Part shown: positions 25,050 to 33,421 of the stretch, one piece after another
Position numbering within the stretch: the first letter of the stretch is position 1
Layout of the letters: each line of letters begins with the position of its first letter
Source of the DNA: Candidatus Rhodoferax bjergmarkensis
Lineage (GTDB): Bacteria > Pseudomonadota > Gammaproteobacteria > Burkholderiales > Burkholderiaceae_C
Assembly: GCA_016708345.1 (NCBI GenBank)
Contig: JADJFX010000006.1
Location: 1 to 36,809, forward strand
Direction: 5' to 3'
DNA length: 36,809 bases
The notes under the pieces: generated by a model
What the model was told of the DNA's origin: nothing
The model's database searches: none
What the model saw: the letters and a program-made list of their open reading frames with translations, nothing else
Translations under genes and position numbers: made by a program

Positions 25050-26099
25050 ATGAAAAAACCGATTGCCATCACCCTGGGCGACCCTGCGGGCATTGGCCCC
25101 GAAATCATTGCCAAGGCGTTTCGGGATGCCCCGCAGGTCACGCAAGGCTGTTTTGTCGTTGGCGACGTCGCAATCATGCGCCGGGCCGTGCAACTGACCA
25201 GCGCGGGGCAGATACCGCTGCCGGTGGCGCAGCTCGATTCGCCGCTGCAAGCCTTGGACCTGCCGCCACGCTGCCTGCCGGTGTTGCAGGTGGGTACACC
25301 TGGCGAAATGCCGCCGCTGGGGCAGCTCAGCGCCAGCGCAGGCAAGCTGGCGGCCGAGTGCGTGGTATGGGCGGCGCAGGCGGCGCTGCGCGGCGAAGTG
25401 GCGGCCCTGGTGACGGCACCGCTGAACAAAGCGGCGCTGGCGCTTGCGGGGGAACCACACGCACAGTATCCCGGCCACACGGAAATGCTGCAGGCCCTGG
25501 CCGCCGCCCATCAAAAGCTGCCGCTGGCAGCCATGCCGGTGCGCATGATGCTGGCCAATGACGAACTGCGGGTGGTGCTGGTCAGCATTCATGTTTCGTT
25601 GCGTGCGGCCATTGAGGCGGTCACGTTTGACCGGGTGCTGGAGTCCCTGCGCATCACGCACCAGTCCTTGCAGGCTGTGCTGGGCCGGGCACCGCGCATT
25701 GGTGTGGCGGGTCTCAATCCCCATGCGGGGGAGGGTGGGCTATTCGGGCGGGAAGAGGTGGACATCATTGCGCCCGCCGTCCAGCAGGCGGTGCTGGAAG
25801 GCCTGCAGGTCAGCGGCCCCTTTGCGCCTGACACCATCTTCATGCGCGCACGGTCGAAAGCGGGTCAGTCTGGTGAGTTTGATGTGGTACTGGCGATGTA
25901 CCACGACCAGGGTTTGATTCCCGTGAAGTACCTGGGTGTTGACAAGGGGGTGAATGTGACGCTGGGCTTGCCGCTGGTGCGCACCAGCCCGGACCACGGC
26001 ACCGCGTTTGACATTGCCGGCACCGGCCAAGCCGATGCGTCCAGCCTGATCGAGGCGATTCGCATGGCCCGCCAGCTTGGCGGATCATTGCATTTTTAA
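25050..26099 (+). CDS. pdxA: 4-hydroxythreonine-4-phosphate dehydrogenase
   Basis: PdxA oxidises 4-phosphohydroxy-L-threonine in the DXP-dependent pathway to pyridoxal phosphate. The 349-aa sequence begins with ITLGDPAGIGPEI, the family signature, and contains VTAPLNKAAL, QYPGHTEML (metal His), SIHVSLRAAI (second His), GLNPHAGEGGLFGREE and AMYHDQGLIPVKYLG (third His), followed by VNVTLGLPLVRTSPDHGTAFDIAG. All metal ligands are present. In many betaproteobacteria pdxA is next to the ksgA or surA genes; here it follows the Nif3-like gene and is convergent with mscL. Confidence 0.97.
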   Translation: MKKPIAITLGDPAGIGPEIIAKAFRDAPQVTQGCFVVGDVAIMRRAVQLTSAGQIPLPVAQLDSPLQALDLPPRCLPVLQVGTPGEMPPLGQLSASAGKLAAECVVWAAQAALRGEVAALVTAPLNKAALALAGEPHAQYPGHTEMLQALAAAHQKLPLAAMPVRMMLANDELRVVLVSIHVSLRAAIEAVTFDRVLESLRITHQSLQAVLGRAPRIGVAGLNPHAGEGGLFGREEVDIIAPAVQQAVLEGLQVSGPFAPDTIFMRARSKAGQSGEFDVVLAMYHDQGLIPVKYLGVDKGVNVTLGLPLVRTSPDHGTAFDIAGTGQADASSLIEAIRMARQLGGSLHF

Positions 26100-26111
26100 G
26101 TATCTAATTGA

Positions 26112-26158
26112 CCGCTAGCGCAGGTGGAATAAGCGCTAGCAGCTATTAAAACTATAGT
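26112..26158 (-). repeat. Dispersed GCTA-N9-TAGC repeat, between pdxA and mscL
   Basis: Plus-strand reading: CCGCTAGCGCAGGTGGAATA, then AGCGCTAGCA, GCTA (26142-26145), nine bases, TAGT (26155-26158). It fills almost the whole 62-bp gap between the convergent ends of pdxA and mscL, so it may serve as the transcription end for one or both genes. Confidence 0.75.
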
Positions 26159-26161
26159 AAA

Positions 26162-26593
26162 TTATCTTTTGAGGTTGTCGCGAATCTCGCGCAGCAGCAG
26201 CACATCTTCCGGCGTCGGGGCGGGCGCGGCAGGTGGTGGTGGCGGGGCATCTTTCTTCAGACGGTTGATTTGTTTGACCATCATGAAAATGATGAACGCC
26301 AAAATGGCAAAGTTCACCGCCACGGTGATGAAGTTGCCATAGGCCAGCACTGGTGTGCCCGCTTTCTTCAAGGCATCCAGCGTCATGGCAGTGCCGGCGG
26401 GCGGCGTGCCCAGCACGATGAAGAGGTTGGAAAAATCAAGTTTGCCCACCACCGCCCCAACCATTGGCATAACCAGGTCGCCCACCACGGAGTCAACAAT
26501 TTTGCCGAACGCGCCGCCAATGATCACACCGACTGCCAGATCCATCACATTGCCCTTGACGGCAAACTCTTTGAATTCCTGCATCATTCCCAT
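26162..26593 (-). CDS. mscL: Large-conductance mechanosensitive channel
   Basis: MscL is the homopentameric inner-membrane channel that opens under membrane tension in hypo-osmotic shock. The 143-aa protein starts MGMMQEFKEFAVKGNVMDLA and has TM1 with VGVIIGGAFGKIVDSVVGD, a periplasmic loop, TM2 (about 83-103, VAVNFAILAFIIFMMVKQIN) and a proline-rich linker (PPPPPAAPAPTPED) before the C-terminal helix bundle LLLREIRDNLKR. The frame reaches six codons further upstream to 26611, but family members begin at the chosen ATG, with GGAG 11-14 bases before it. Confidence 0.97.
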   Translation of the reverse strand: MGMMQEFKEFAVKGNVMDLAVGVIIGGAFGKIVDSVVGDLVMPMVGAVVGKLDFSNLFIVLGTPPAGTAMTLDALKKAGTPVLAYGNFITVAVNFAILAFIIFMMVKQINRLKKDAPPPPPAAPAPTPEDVLLLREIRDNLKR

Positions 26594-26694
26594 GGGTCTT
26601 GCTCCAATCAATCAAGTTTAAAAAAATGGGAGTATCAATCAAAACTACCTGGCGGCTTGAGTCTTTGCCCCAAAAGCCTGCCGTATCGGTCGGC

Positions 26695-26700
26695 TACAAT
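26695..26700 (+). promoter_or_regulatory. Possible -10 element of the petABC operon
   Basis: TACAAT, 5 of 6 to the -10 consensus, lies 44 bp before the petA ATG in the gap between divergent mscL and petA. No good -35 hexamer stands at 16-18 bp, so the call is weak. Confidence 0.3.
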
Positions 26701-26743
26701 CTTGGGTTGACCCCAGTAGTGATGTTTTTCATTGAGGATTCCC

Positions 26744-27358
26744 ATGAGTGAAAGCCTTGTCGATAACGGCCAGTTCGACGCCAGTAAACGGACGTGGTTG
26801 ATCGCGTCCACCTGCGTTGGTGCCGTGGGCGGTGTTGCAGCCGTCGTTCCTTTTGTCAGCAGTTTTCAGCCTTCAGAAAAGGCCAAGGCCGCTGGTGCAG
26901 CCGTCGAGGCGGACATTTCCGCCCTCAAACCCGGCGAAAAAATGACGGTGGAGTGGCGCGGCAAGCCGGTGTGGATTTTGCGCCGCACGCCCGAGCAACT
27001 CGCTGCGTTGCCCAAACTCGATTCCCAATTGGCCGACCCCAAGTCCGAGCGCAAGCCTGCCGAGCAAGCCCCCGAATACGCCCGCAATGCAACCCGTTCC
27101 ATCAAGCCCGAGTACTTGGTGACGGTGGGCATTTGCACCCACTTGGGTTGCTCGCCTTCAGACAAATTTCAGACCGGTGCCCAGCCTTCGCTGCCGGACG
27201 ACTGGCAAGGTGGCTTTTTCTGCCCTTGCCACGGCTCCACCTTTGATCTGGCTGGCCGGGTCTACAAAAACAAGCCCGCGCCGGACAACCTCGAAGTCCC
27301 GCCGCATATGTACCTCTCTGACACCAAGCTCCTCATTGGTGACGACAAGAAAGCCTAA
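26744..27358 (+). CDS. petA: Ubiquinol-cytochrome c reductase iron-sulfur subunit (Rieske)
   Basis: PetA carries the 2Fe-2S cluster that takes the first electron from ubiquinol in complex III. The 204-aa protein has a Tat-like N-terminus (SKRTWLIAS) running into a membrane helix (about 18-40) and the two cluster motifs: C131-T-H133-L-G-C136 and C160-P-C162-H163-G-S. C131, H133, C160 and H163 bind the cluster; C136-C162 form the disulfide. The ATG at 26744 follows GAGG; the frame extends four codons further to a TTG that is less likely. It is the first gene of petABC, 11 bp before petB. Confidence 0.96.
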   Translation: MSESLVDNGQFDASKRTWLIASTCVGAVGGVAAVVPFVSSFQPSEKAKAAGAAVEADISALKPGEKMTVEWRGKPVWILRRTPEQLAALPKLDSQLADPKSERKPAEQAPEYARNATRSIKPEYLVTVGICTHLGCSPSDKFQTGAQPSLPDDWQGGFFCPCHGSTFDLAGRVYKNKPAPDNLEVPPHMYLSDTKLLIGDDKKA

Positions 27359-27369
27359 GAAAGAACATC

Positions 27370-28772
27370 ATGGCTGAATTTCACGAAGTTTCCCCGAACG
27401 CCCCCGCTGGCGAAAAACTGCTCAATTGGGTGGACAACCGGTTTCCGCTGTCCAAGCTCTTCAAAGAGCACATGAGCGAGTACTACGCACCCAAGAACTT
27501 TAACTTCTGGTACATCTTTGGCTCACTCTCGCTGCTGGTGCTGGTGATTCAGATCGTCACCGGCATTTTTCTGGTGATGCACTACAAGCCCGATGCTGCG
27601 CTGGCTTTCGGTTCTGTCGAGTACATCATGCGCGACGTGCCCTGGGGCTGGTTGATTCGCTACATGCACTCCACCGGTGCCTCGGCCTTCTTTGTGGTGG
27701 TCTATCTGCACATGTTCCGTGGCCTCATGTACGGCAGCTACCGCAAACCGCGCGAGCTGATCTGGCTGTTTGGCTGCGGCATCTTTTTGGCCCTGATGGC
27801 CGAAGCCTTCATGGGCTACCTGTTGCCTTGGGGTCAGATGAGCTACTGGGGTGCGCAGGTGATCGTTAACCTGTTTGCCGCCGTGCCCTTTGTCGGCCCT
27901 GATCTGGCCTTGCTGATTCGCGGCGACTTTGTGGTGGGAGATGCCACGCTGAACCGCTTCTTCAGCTTCCATGTGATCGCGGTGCCGCTGCTGCTGCTGG
28001 GCTTGGTGGTTGCGCACATTATTGCGCTGCATGAAGTGGGTTCCAACAATCCCTGACGGGATTGAAATCAAGGCCACCAAAGATGCCAAGGGCATCCCGC
28101 TTGATGGCATTCCCTTCCATCCCTACTACTCGGTGCATGATATTTTCGGCGTCAGCGTGTTCCTGATGGTGTTCACCGCCATCGTGTTCTTTGCACCTGA
28201 AATGGGCGGTTATTTCCTGGAGTACAACAACTTCATCCCGGCTGACCCGTTCAAGACCCCGTTGCACATTGCCCCGGTCTGGTATTTCACGCCCTTCTAT
28301 TCAATGCTGCGTGCCGTCACCGACGAGATGATGTACGCGCTGATTGCCTGTGTACTTGGTGGTGCTTTGTTGGGTGTTACCAAGGGCAAAATGCCTGCTG
28401 TTTTCAAGGCAATCATTCTGGGCGGGGCCGTTGGCATCGTTGCCATGATGCTCTCGATCGACGCCAAATTCTGGGGCGTGGTGGCGATGGGCGGCGGCGT
28501 TGTGATTCTGTTCTTCCTGCCTTGGCTGGACAACAGCGCGGTCAAATCCATTCGCTACCGTCCTGACTGGCACAAGTACCTGTATGCCGTTTTTGTGATC
28601 AACTTTTTTGGTGCTGGGCTACCTGGGCATGCTGCCCCCGTCCGACATCGGTGGTCGCGTGTCGCAGCTTGGCACCCTGTTTTACTTCGGGTTCTTTCTG
28701 CTGATGCCGTGGTGGAGCCAGGTCGGAACACCCAAGCCGGTGCCGAGCCGCGTAACCTTCACGGCGCATTGA
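27370..28772 (+). CDS. petB: Cytochrome b of the bc1 complex, frame broken twice by single-base insertions
   Basis: PetB holds both b haems and the two quinone sites. The first 228 codons read normally: YIFGSLSLLVLVIQIVTGIF, the haem histidines in MHSTGASAFFVVVYLHMFRG and in FHVIAVPLLLLGLVVAHIIA, and GSNNP. An extra T near 28054 ends the frame; the next frame resumes DGIEIKATKDAKG and runs to FVINFF, where an extra G at 28610-28611 breaks it again. The third frame ends MPWWSQVGTPKPVPSRVTFTAH at 28772. Removing both bases gives 466 residues, the normal betaproteobacterial length with the PEWY-region extension. petA and petC on either side are intact, so sequence error is more likely than loss of complex III. 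Confidence 0.88.
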
Positions 28773-28787
28773 ACTGGAGACAAGAAC

Positions 28788-29564
28788 ATGAATTCAATGG
28801 GTTTCACAACAAAAATCATTTCCGGGTTGGTGCTGGCCTTGGGCCTGACGGTGGGTGCGCAAGCCAGTTCTGATGGTATTGCCTGGGACAAAGCGCCCAA
28901 GCTGACCAATGACATGGCGGCGCTGCAAGATGGTGCCAAAACCTTTGTCAACTATTGCCTCAATTGCCACTCGGCGGCGTTCATGCGCTACAACCGTTTG
29001 ACAGACATTGGTTTGACCGAACAGCAAATCAAGGACAACCTTTTGGTCACCAACGCCAAGATTGGTGAAACCATGAAGGCCGCCATTGACCCGCAGCAAG
29101 CCAAGGCTTGGTTCGGTGCCAACCCGCCTGACCTGACCGTGATTGCCCGCTCGCGTGCAGACATCAGCAAAGGCAGTGGTGCAGATTATTTGTACACCTA
29201 CATGCGCACCTTCTACCCGGATGCGGACAAGCCCACCGGCTGGAACAATCTGGCCTTCCCCAATGTGGGCATGCCTCATGTTCTGTGGCAACTCCAGGGT
29301 GACCGTCGCCCAATTTATGAAGAAAAACAAGAGCATGGTCATGCGGTAAAAGTCTTTAAAGGCTGGGAGCAGCTGACGCCCGGCACCATGACACCGCAGC
29401 AATACGATCAGACCGTTGGCAATCTGGTCAGTTATTTGCAGTGGATGGGTGAGCCAATTCAAAACACACGTGTGCGTGTGGGCGTCTGGGTCTTGTTGTT
29501 CTTGGGCGTGTTTACATTCCTCACCTGGCGACTCAATGCCGCCTACTGGAAAGACGTCAAGTAA
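28788..29564 (+). CDS. petC: Cytochrome c1 of the bc1 complex
   Basis: The 258-aa protein passes electrons from the Rieske cluster to soluble cytochrome c. It has a signal peptide (about residues 1-26, ending GAQA), the haem-binding CLNCH (C57, C60, H61), the APKLTNDMAALQDGAKTFVN stretch before it, WNNLAFPNVGMPHVLWQLQG, which includes the distal Met ligand region, and a C-terminal membrane anchor (VGVWVLLFLGVFTFLTWRLN, about 228-247). A CTGGAGA ribosome-binding site precedes the ATG. It is the last gene of petABC, and a terminator lies 64 bp after its stop. Confidence 0.96.
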   Translation: MNSMGFTTKIISGLVLALGLTVGAQASSDGIAWDKAPKLTNDMAALQDGAKTFVNYCLNCHSAAFMRYNRLTDIGLTEQQIKDNLLVTNAKIGETMKAAIDPQQAKAWFGANPPDLTVIARSRADISKGSGADYLYTYMRTFYPDADKPTGWNNLAFPNVGMPHVLWQLQGDRRPIYEEKQEHGHAVKVFKGWEQLTPGTMTPQQYDQTVGNLVSYLQWMGEPIQNTRVRVGVWVLLFLGVFTFLTWRLNAAYWKDVK

Positions 29565-29627
29565 ATAAATATCGCTTGAGGTTTCGCTTGCTAACCTTCG
29601 TGTTCAGCGCGTGACCCAAGCTTCTCG

Positions 29628-29660
29628 GAGTGGGGCTGTTTCAAGCACCCCACTCTTTTT
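29628..29660 (+). terminator. Rho-independent terminator after petABC
   Basis: GAGTGGGG (29628-29635) pairs with CCCCACTC (29648-29655) across a 12-base loop, followed directly by TTTTT. It separates petC from sspA. Confidence 0.85.
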
Positions 29661-29730
29661 AGTTTCAGCATGGCTTGGCTGCAAGCTGGTTTGCACTGGA
29701 ACGACGTTTTGAATTTTTAGGAGCCCCGCC

Positions 29731-30341
29731 ATGATGGTGTTGTATTCAGGTACTACCTGCCCGTTTTCCCACCGTTGCCGTTTCGTCCTGTTTGAAAAAG
29801 GCATGGACTTCGAAATTCGCGACGTTGACATGTACAACAAGCCTGATGACATCAGCGTGATGAACCCCTATGGCCAGGTGCCAATCCTGGTCGAGCGGGA
29901 TCTGATTCTGTATGAATCGAACATCATCAATGAATACATCGATGAGCGTTTTCCCCACCCGCAACTGATGCCCGGTGACCCTGTCGATCGCGCCCGTGTG
30001 CGTTTGTTCCTGCTCAATTTCGAGAAGGAATTGTTCGTGCATGTGTCGACGCTGGAGTCGCGCGCCGCCAAGAGCAATGAAAAATTGCTGGAGAAGGCAC
30101 GGGCCCACATCCGTGATCGGCTGACACAACTGGCCCCCGTGTTTTTGAAAAACAAATTCATGTTGGGCGAAGGCTTCTCCATGCTGGACGTGGCCATTGC
30201 GCCTTTGCTGTGGCGTCTGGATTACTACGGTATTGACCTCAGCAAAAACGCAGCGCCTTTGCTGAAATACGCCGAACGAATTTTTCGCGACCCGCGTACA
30301 TAGAGGCTTTGACGCCTTCCGAGAAAGTTATGCGCAAATAA
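29731..30341 (+). CDS. sspA: Stringent starvation protein A, 3' frame broken by one missing T
   Basis: SspA is a glutathione-S-transferase-fold protein that binds RNA polymerase. The sequence shows LYSGTTCPFSHRCRFVLFEK, NPYGQVPILVERDLILYES, IINEYIDERFPHPQLMPGDP and MLDVAIAPLLWRLDYYGID. The annotated frame would end after FRDPRT at 30303, but one T restored in the T-run at 30281-30285 changes this to FSRPAYIEALTPSEKVMRK, the standard family ending, with the stop at 30341 and 203 residues in total. AGGAG precedes the ATG. sspB follows 17 bp later, the usual operon. The break lies in a homopolymer and is most likely a sequence error. Confidence 0.88.
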
Positions 30342-30358
30342 GAAGTTGGCGGGTGACC

Positions 30359-30926
30359 ATGACTGACACGCCAGAGACCACGTCGACCCGGCCATATTTA
30401 ATCCGGGCCATGTACGAGTGGTGTACCGATAACGGCTTCACGCCCTATGTGGCCGTGGCTGTGGATGAGTGTGCAAGTATCGCGTGAGTACGTGAAAGAC
30501 GGCGAGATCGTTCTCAACATCAGTATGGACGCCACGAGCTCACTCAAACTCGGCAATGACTTCGTCGAGTTCAAGGGGCGCTTTGCCGGAACCGCGCGGG
30601 AGATCATGCTGCCGGTGACGCACATCCTGGCTATTTATGCCAGAGAAAACGGCCAAGGAATGGCCTTTCCGCTGGAGTTGCCAAAAGCTGCCAAAGCTGC
30701 GCCCTCCAACCCGACGAATCTGGTGTCGGTGCCGCCGGGCACCCACGCGGAGTCTGATGCCAAGGTGGTTCAATTGGCGCGCGTTGAGTCAGAAAAAACC
30801 TCTGAAAAGCCGGGCGATGAACCCGATCCACCCCGATCTCCGGCTGCTGGTCCGCGTCCTTCACTCCAAGCGCGTGAAATAATCCGCCAACGGCCCCGAG
30901 AATCACGCAAGAGTCCAGTAAAATAA
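30359..30926 (+). CDS. sspB: ClpXP adaptor SspB, frame broken once
   Basis: SspB delivers ssrA-tagged proteins to ClpXP. From the ATG at 30359 the start reads TSTRPYLIRAMYEWCTDNG and FTPYVAVAVDE; a stop then follows at 30485-30487. The other frame continues VQVSREYVKDGEIVLNISMD, then LGNDFVEFKGRFAGTAREIM and IYARENGQGMAFP, all typical SspB. One extra base near 30470 explains the break; without it the protein has 188 residues. The acidic/proline-rich tail after AFPLELP ends in a short basic segment (RESRKSPVK), where the ClpX-docking peptide normally lies. It follows sspA closely; the tRNA gene begins 8 bp after its stop. Confidence 0.85.
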
Positions 30927-30933
30927 ACACGTT

Positions 30934-31009
30934 GCCGCTTTAGCTCAGTTGGTAGAGCAACCGCCTTGTAAGCGGTAGGTCGTCAGTTCGAATCCGACAA
31001 GCGGCACCA
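30934..31009 (+). tRNA. tRNA-Thr (anticodon UGU), CCA encoded
   Basis: The 76-nt cloverleaf is clear: acceptor GCCGCTT/AAGCGGC, D-arm GCTCAGTTGGTAGAGC, anticodon stem ACCGC/GCGGT with loop CTTGTAA (anticodon TGT, Thr), T-arm GTCAGTTCGAATCCGAC-like and a templated CCA at 31007-31009. It is followed by the integrase, so its 3' end is the likely attachment site of the element to its right. Confidence 0.97.
30973..31009 (+). other. Probable attachment site (tRNA-Thr 3' end)
   Basis: An intact tyrosine integrase starts 207 bp after the tRNA and points away from it, as in tRNA-targeting islands. The duplicated 3' tRNA segment that would mark the other end was looked for in the rest of the window and not found, so the right end lies beyond 36809. 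Confidence 0.45.
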
Positions 31010-31020
31010 GTCGATAATAC

Positions 31021-31058
31021 AAAGGCCTCTAAGGACATACACTTAGAGGCCTTTTTCA
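31021..31058 (+). terminator. Strong bidirectional-looking hairpin after tRNA-Thr
   Basis: AAAGGCCTCTAAG (31021-31033) and CTTAGAGGCCTTT (31042-31054) form a perfect 13-bp inverted repeat with an 8-base loop, followed by TT. The A-run and T-run on either side allow it to end transcription in both directions. Confidence 0.8.
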
Positions 31059-31120
31059 TTGGTAAATCAGGTACTTACATTGCAGTGACGTACAAAGGCC
31101 GCTATTGACTGCCAAACCAA

Positions 31121-31198
31121 AACCGGGGAACATACCGGGGAACAAAACACCGGGGAACAGGTTTTTAGGCCAGTTGTTCCCCGGTTTTACCCCGGTTT
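31121..31198. repeat. Five-copy CCGGGGAACA cluster before the integrase (putative arm sites/operator)
   Basis: CCGGGGAACA occurs at 31123-31132, 31135-31144 and 31150-31159 in direct orientation. An exact inverted copy (TGTTCCCCGG) is at 31175-31184 and a partial inverted copy (ACCCCGG) at 31189-31195. The cluster lies between the tRNA/terminator and the int start codon, where arm-type integrase or excisionase sites and int operators are expected. Confidence 0.65.
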
Positions 31199-31215
31199 CC
31201 CAATGAAAGACTGCC

Positions 31216-32451
31216 ATGCTGACCGATGCCCAATGCAGAAACGCAACCTGTCCCCCAGAAAAGGCGCGGGCGCGGTTAACGGACGCTGGCTGTTTGTATT
31301 TGGAAGTCAGCCCGGCAGGGTCAAGGCGCTTGTTCTGGAAAACCTACGCTGACGGTAAAGAAGGACGCCTGGCGCTGGGCAGCTATCCCACCGTGACACT
31401 GACCGCAGCCCGCAAAGCCCGTGATGCGGCCAAAATGCAAAAGTCCAAGGGCATTGATCCGTTACAAGCGCGGCAGGGTGAAAAGCTCAAGGCATCCGTG
31501 GGCACCGGCGACACCTTTGAGGCGTGCGCCAATGATTGGCTGGTGCGTGGCAAACCGAATTGGAGCGATGCCCACTATGTACGGGAGCGGCGCAACATCA
31601 CCAAAGACTTGATTCCGTACCTGGGCAAGCGTGCAATTGCCAGCATCAAGCCCATAGAGCTACTGGCTGTGATCCAAAAGGTAGAGGCACGCGGGGCGCT
31701 GGACGTGGCGCACCGGGTGCTACTGACGGCACACGGGATATGGTGCCACGCAGTTGCAACCGGGCGGGCCGAACGCGACGTTACCGGCGACATCAAAAAG
31801 GCGCTCAAGCCGCATATCAAAGAAAACCTGCCTGCAATCACCGACCCGGCAGAACTGGCCGAACTGCTACGCGCAAGCAAGGCCTACAACGGCGGGCCAG
31901 TCGTCAGGGCAGCGCTGCAACTGGCACCGATGCTGTTTCAACGGCCCGGAAACCTGCGCACCATGCGCTGGGCAAACCTGAACCTTGATGCGGGCCTGTG
32001 GGCAATCCCCAGCGAAGACATGAAGCGCACCAAGGCCGAAAAGATCAACGGGCAAGCCCACGTGGTGCCCCTGCCCACACAGGCGGTGGCAATCTTGCGC
32101 GACATCCAGAATCTGACCGGGCACGGCGAATACGTGTTCCCCGGCCTGCGTGATCATCAAGCGCCGATGTCCGAGGCGGCGGTCAGTGCAGCACTGGCAG
32201 CCATGGGCTACAAAGGGCGGCACACCTGGCACGGCTACCGGGCCACAGGCCGAACCATCTTGCGGCAAGTGCTCAAGTACCCTGTCGACGTGATCGAGGC
32301 GCAGCTGGCCCACACAGGGCAGATTACCCACGGCGGCGCGTACGACCGAACCACGCATTTGGATGACCGAACCACAATGCTGCAAGTGTGGGCGGACTAC
32401 CTGGACAAATTGACCAAAGGCGCGGACGTGATCCAGCTCAGGACGGCATAG
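31216..32451 (+). CDS. Tyrosine integrase, P4/DUF4102 type
   Basis: This 411-aa site-specific recombinase has the N-terminal arm-binding DUF4102 domain (about 1-88; FWKTYADGKEGRLALGSYPTVTL), a core-binding domain (about 98-190) and the catalytic domain (about 205-395). Catalytic residues are visible: R243 in FQRPGNLR, H339 and R342 in TWHGYRATG, H366 in LAHTG and Y376 in GAYDRTT. A basic lysine probably lies in the RTKAEKINGQAHVVPLP hairpin. The gene is intact, unlike most of its neighbours. It starts 207 bp after tRNA-Thr, and the CCGGGGAACA cluster just upstream may be its own arm sites, giving autoregulation. It defines the left end of the integrated element. Confidence 0.95.
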   Translation: MLTDAQCRNATCPPEKARARLTDAGCLYLEVSPAGSRRLFWKTYADGKEGRLALGSYPTVTLTAARKARDAAKMQKSKGIDPLQARQGEKLKASVGTGDTFEACANDWLVRGKPNWSDAHYVRERRNITKDLIPYLGKRAIASIKPIELLAVIQKVEARGALDVAHRVLLTAHGIWCHAVATGRAERDVTGDIKKALKPHIKENLPAITDPAELAELLRASKAYNGGPVVRAALQLAPMLFQRPGNLRTMRWANLNLDAGLWAIPSEDMKRTKAEKINGQAHVVPLPTQAVAILRDIQNLTGHGEYVFPGLRDHQAPMSEAAVSAALAAMGYKGRHTWHGYRATGRTILRQVLKYPVDVIEAQLAHTGQITHGGAYDRTTHLDDRTTMLQVWADYLDKLTKGADVIQLRTA

Positions 32452-32556
32452 AATTTTGAAACCACGCCTAGCCACGGAGTAATTAACCGTGGTGAAAACC
32501 GGGACTCCCTGGCCTGGCGGCGCTGGTTTTTATCAGGGGCGCAACAGGGAGCGGTT

Positions 32557-33211
32557 ATGCAGGATGGTGACAGGAATTTAATTTTGTCGGAGATGAAGGA
32601 TTGGCGGCGCATTGTCTTTGAAGTGGTCGGAATTCCTGAGCCGGTTTTTAAGGAGTTTGGTATTTCTGGCTTCATGCTTTCTCTCCCCGTTGGCGAAGCT
32701 GATACTTTGCAGCCATATCAAGCTCAGTTTGAAGAGCTGTGCCAATCTGCACCACACATTTCAGCGCTATGCATATCGCTGATTAGTAGGTCATACGGCG
32801 CGATGGCGCTGATGCTTTCTCGTGCTGAAGATATTGATCCAGTTACTTTTAAAAAGCGCTGGTCGATTTTTCGGTGGCGAAGGGGGCTGTTCTTGCTATG
32901 TTGCCGCAGTCGCCCATGTTGATTGCCCATCAAACGAAGGCAAAGCAAAATGCATGCAGTTTTCCATAAGAAGTACAGCTTCCTGGGGGGAAGCGAAAGC
33001 TAAGCATACCAACGCTTTGAAATCATGGGCTTTGGAAGAAGTAAAAAAAATGACGGGCCGAATAGGGTCGGATAACAAGCTGGCCGATGATCTGATTGAT
33101 CGTGCACCGCGTGAACTCACACATGATGAGTTTGGTTATGTGAGATCCAAAAATCCACGCCGCACAATTTACGAGGCACTACTGGCGCGCCATAAGAATT
33201 TTTCCAAGTAG
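32557..33211 (+). pseudogene. Island gene of unknown function, frame broken twice (218 aa if restored)
   Basis: The ATG at 32557 follows AGGGAG. The first frame reads MKDWRRIVFEVVGIPEPVFK and on to VTFKKRWSIF; one T added to the T5 run near 32866-32870 leads into SVAKGAVLAMLPQSPMLIAH, QTKAKQNACSF; one T added to the T4 run near 32959 leads into SIRSTASWGEAKAKHTNALK and the helical end ELTHDEFGYVRSKNPRRTIY up to the stop at 33211. The restored length is 218 residues with no known motif, signal peptide or membrane helix. Both repairs lie in T homopolymers, so the gene may be intact in the cell. I do not recognise the protein. It sits between int and the RNA/alpA module and may be element cargo. 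Confidence 0.5.
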
Positions 33212-33225
33212 CGGTAACGCGTAAG

Positions 33226-33281
33226 GTACGGCTAGCCAGCCAGCCGTAACGGTAAGTGTACGGTTAGCTAGCCAGCCGTAA
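33226..33281. repeat. Two 24-bp palindromic iterons before the RNA/alpA module
   Basis: GTACGGCTAGCCAGCCAGCC-GTAA (33226-33249) and GTACGGTTAGCTAGCCAGCC-GTAA (33258-33281) differ at only two positions. Each is itself an inverted repeat (TACGGCT/AGCCGTA). Such paired half-symmetric sites are typical binding sites for a regulator, possibly AlpA. Confidence 0.6.
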
Positions 33282-33301
33282 AAACAGTCATTTTTTGGGC
33301 T

Positions 33302-33363
33302 CACAGTCCACCCCATGCAGCAATCGTGCTGCACAGATCGCCAAGGGGCGACGGGGGGTGGCA
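33302..33363 (+). ncRNA. Structured RNA, three-stem element, copy 1 (int-alpA-like)
   Basis: Outer stem CCACCCC (33308-33314) pairs with GGGGTGG (33355-33361). Inside lie hairpin 1 GCAGCA-atcg-TGCTGC (33317-33332) and hairpin 2 TCGCC-aagg-GGCGA (33338-33351). A second copy 121 bp downstream keeps the same three stems although the bases in two of them differ. The position between an integrase gene and an alpA gene matches what I recall of the published int-alpA RNA motif; a covariance-model search has not been run. Confidence 0.65.
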
Positions 33364-33421
33364 AATTCGACTACTCAAAAATAGTCCAGTTTTTTGCTTA
33401 AAAACTAGACAGGTAGCGGCG

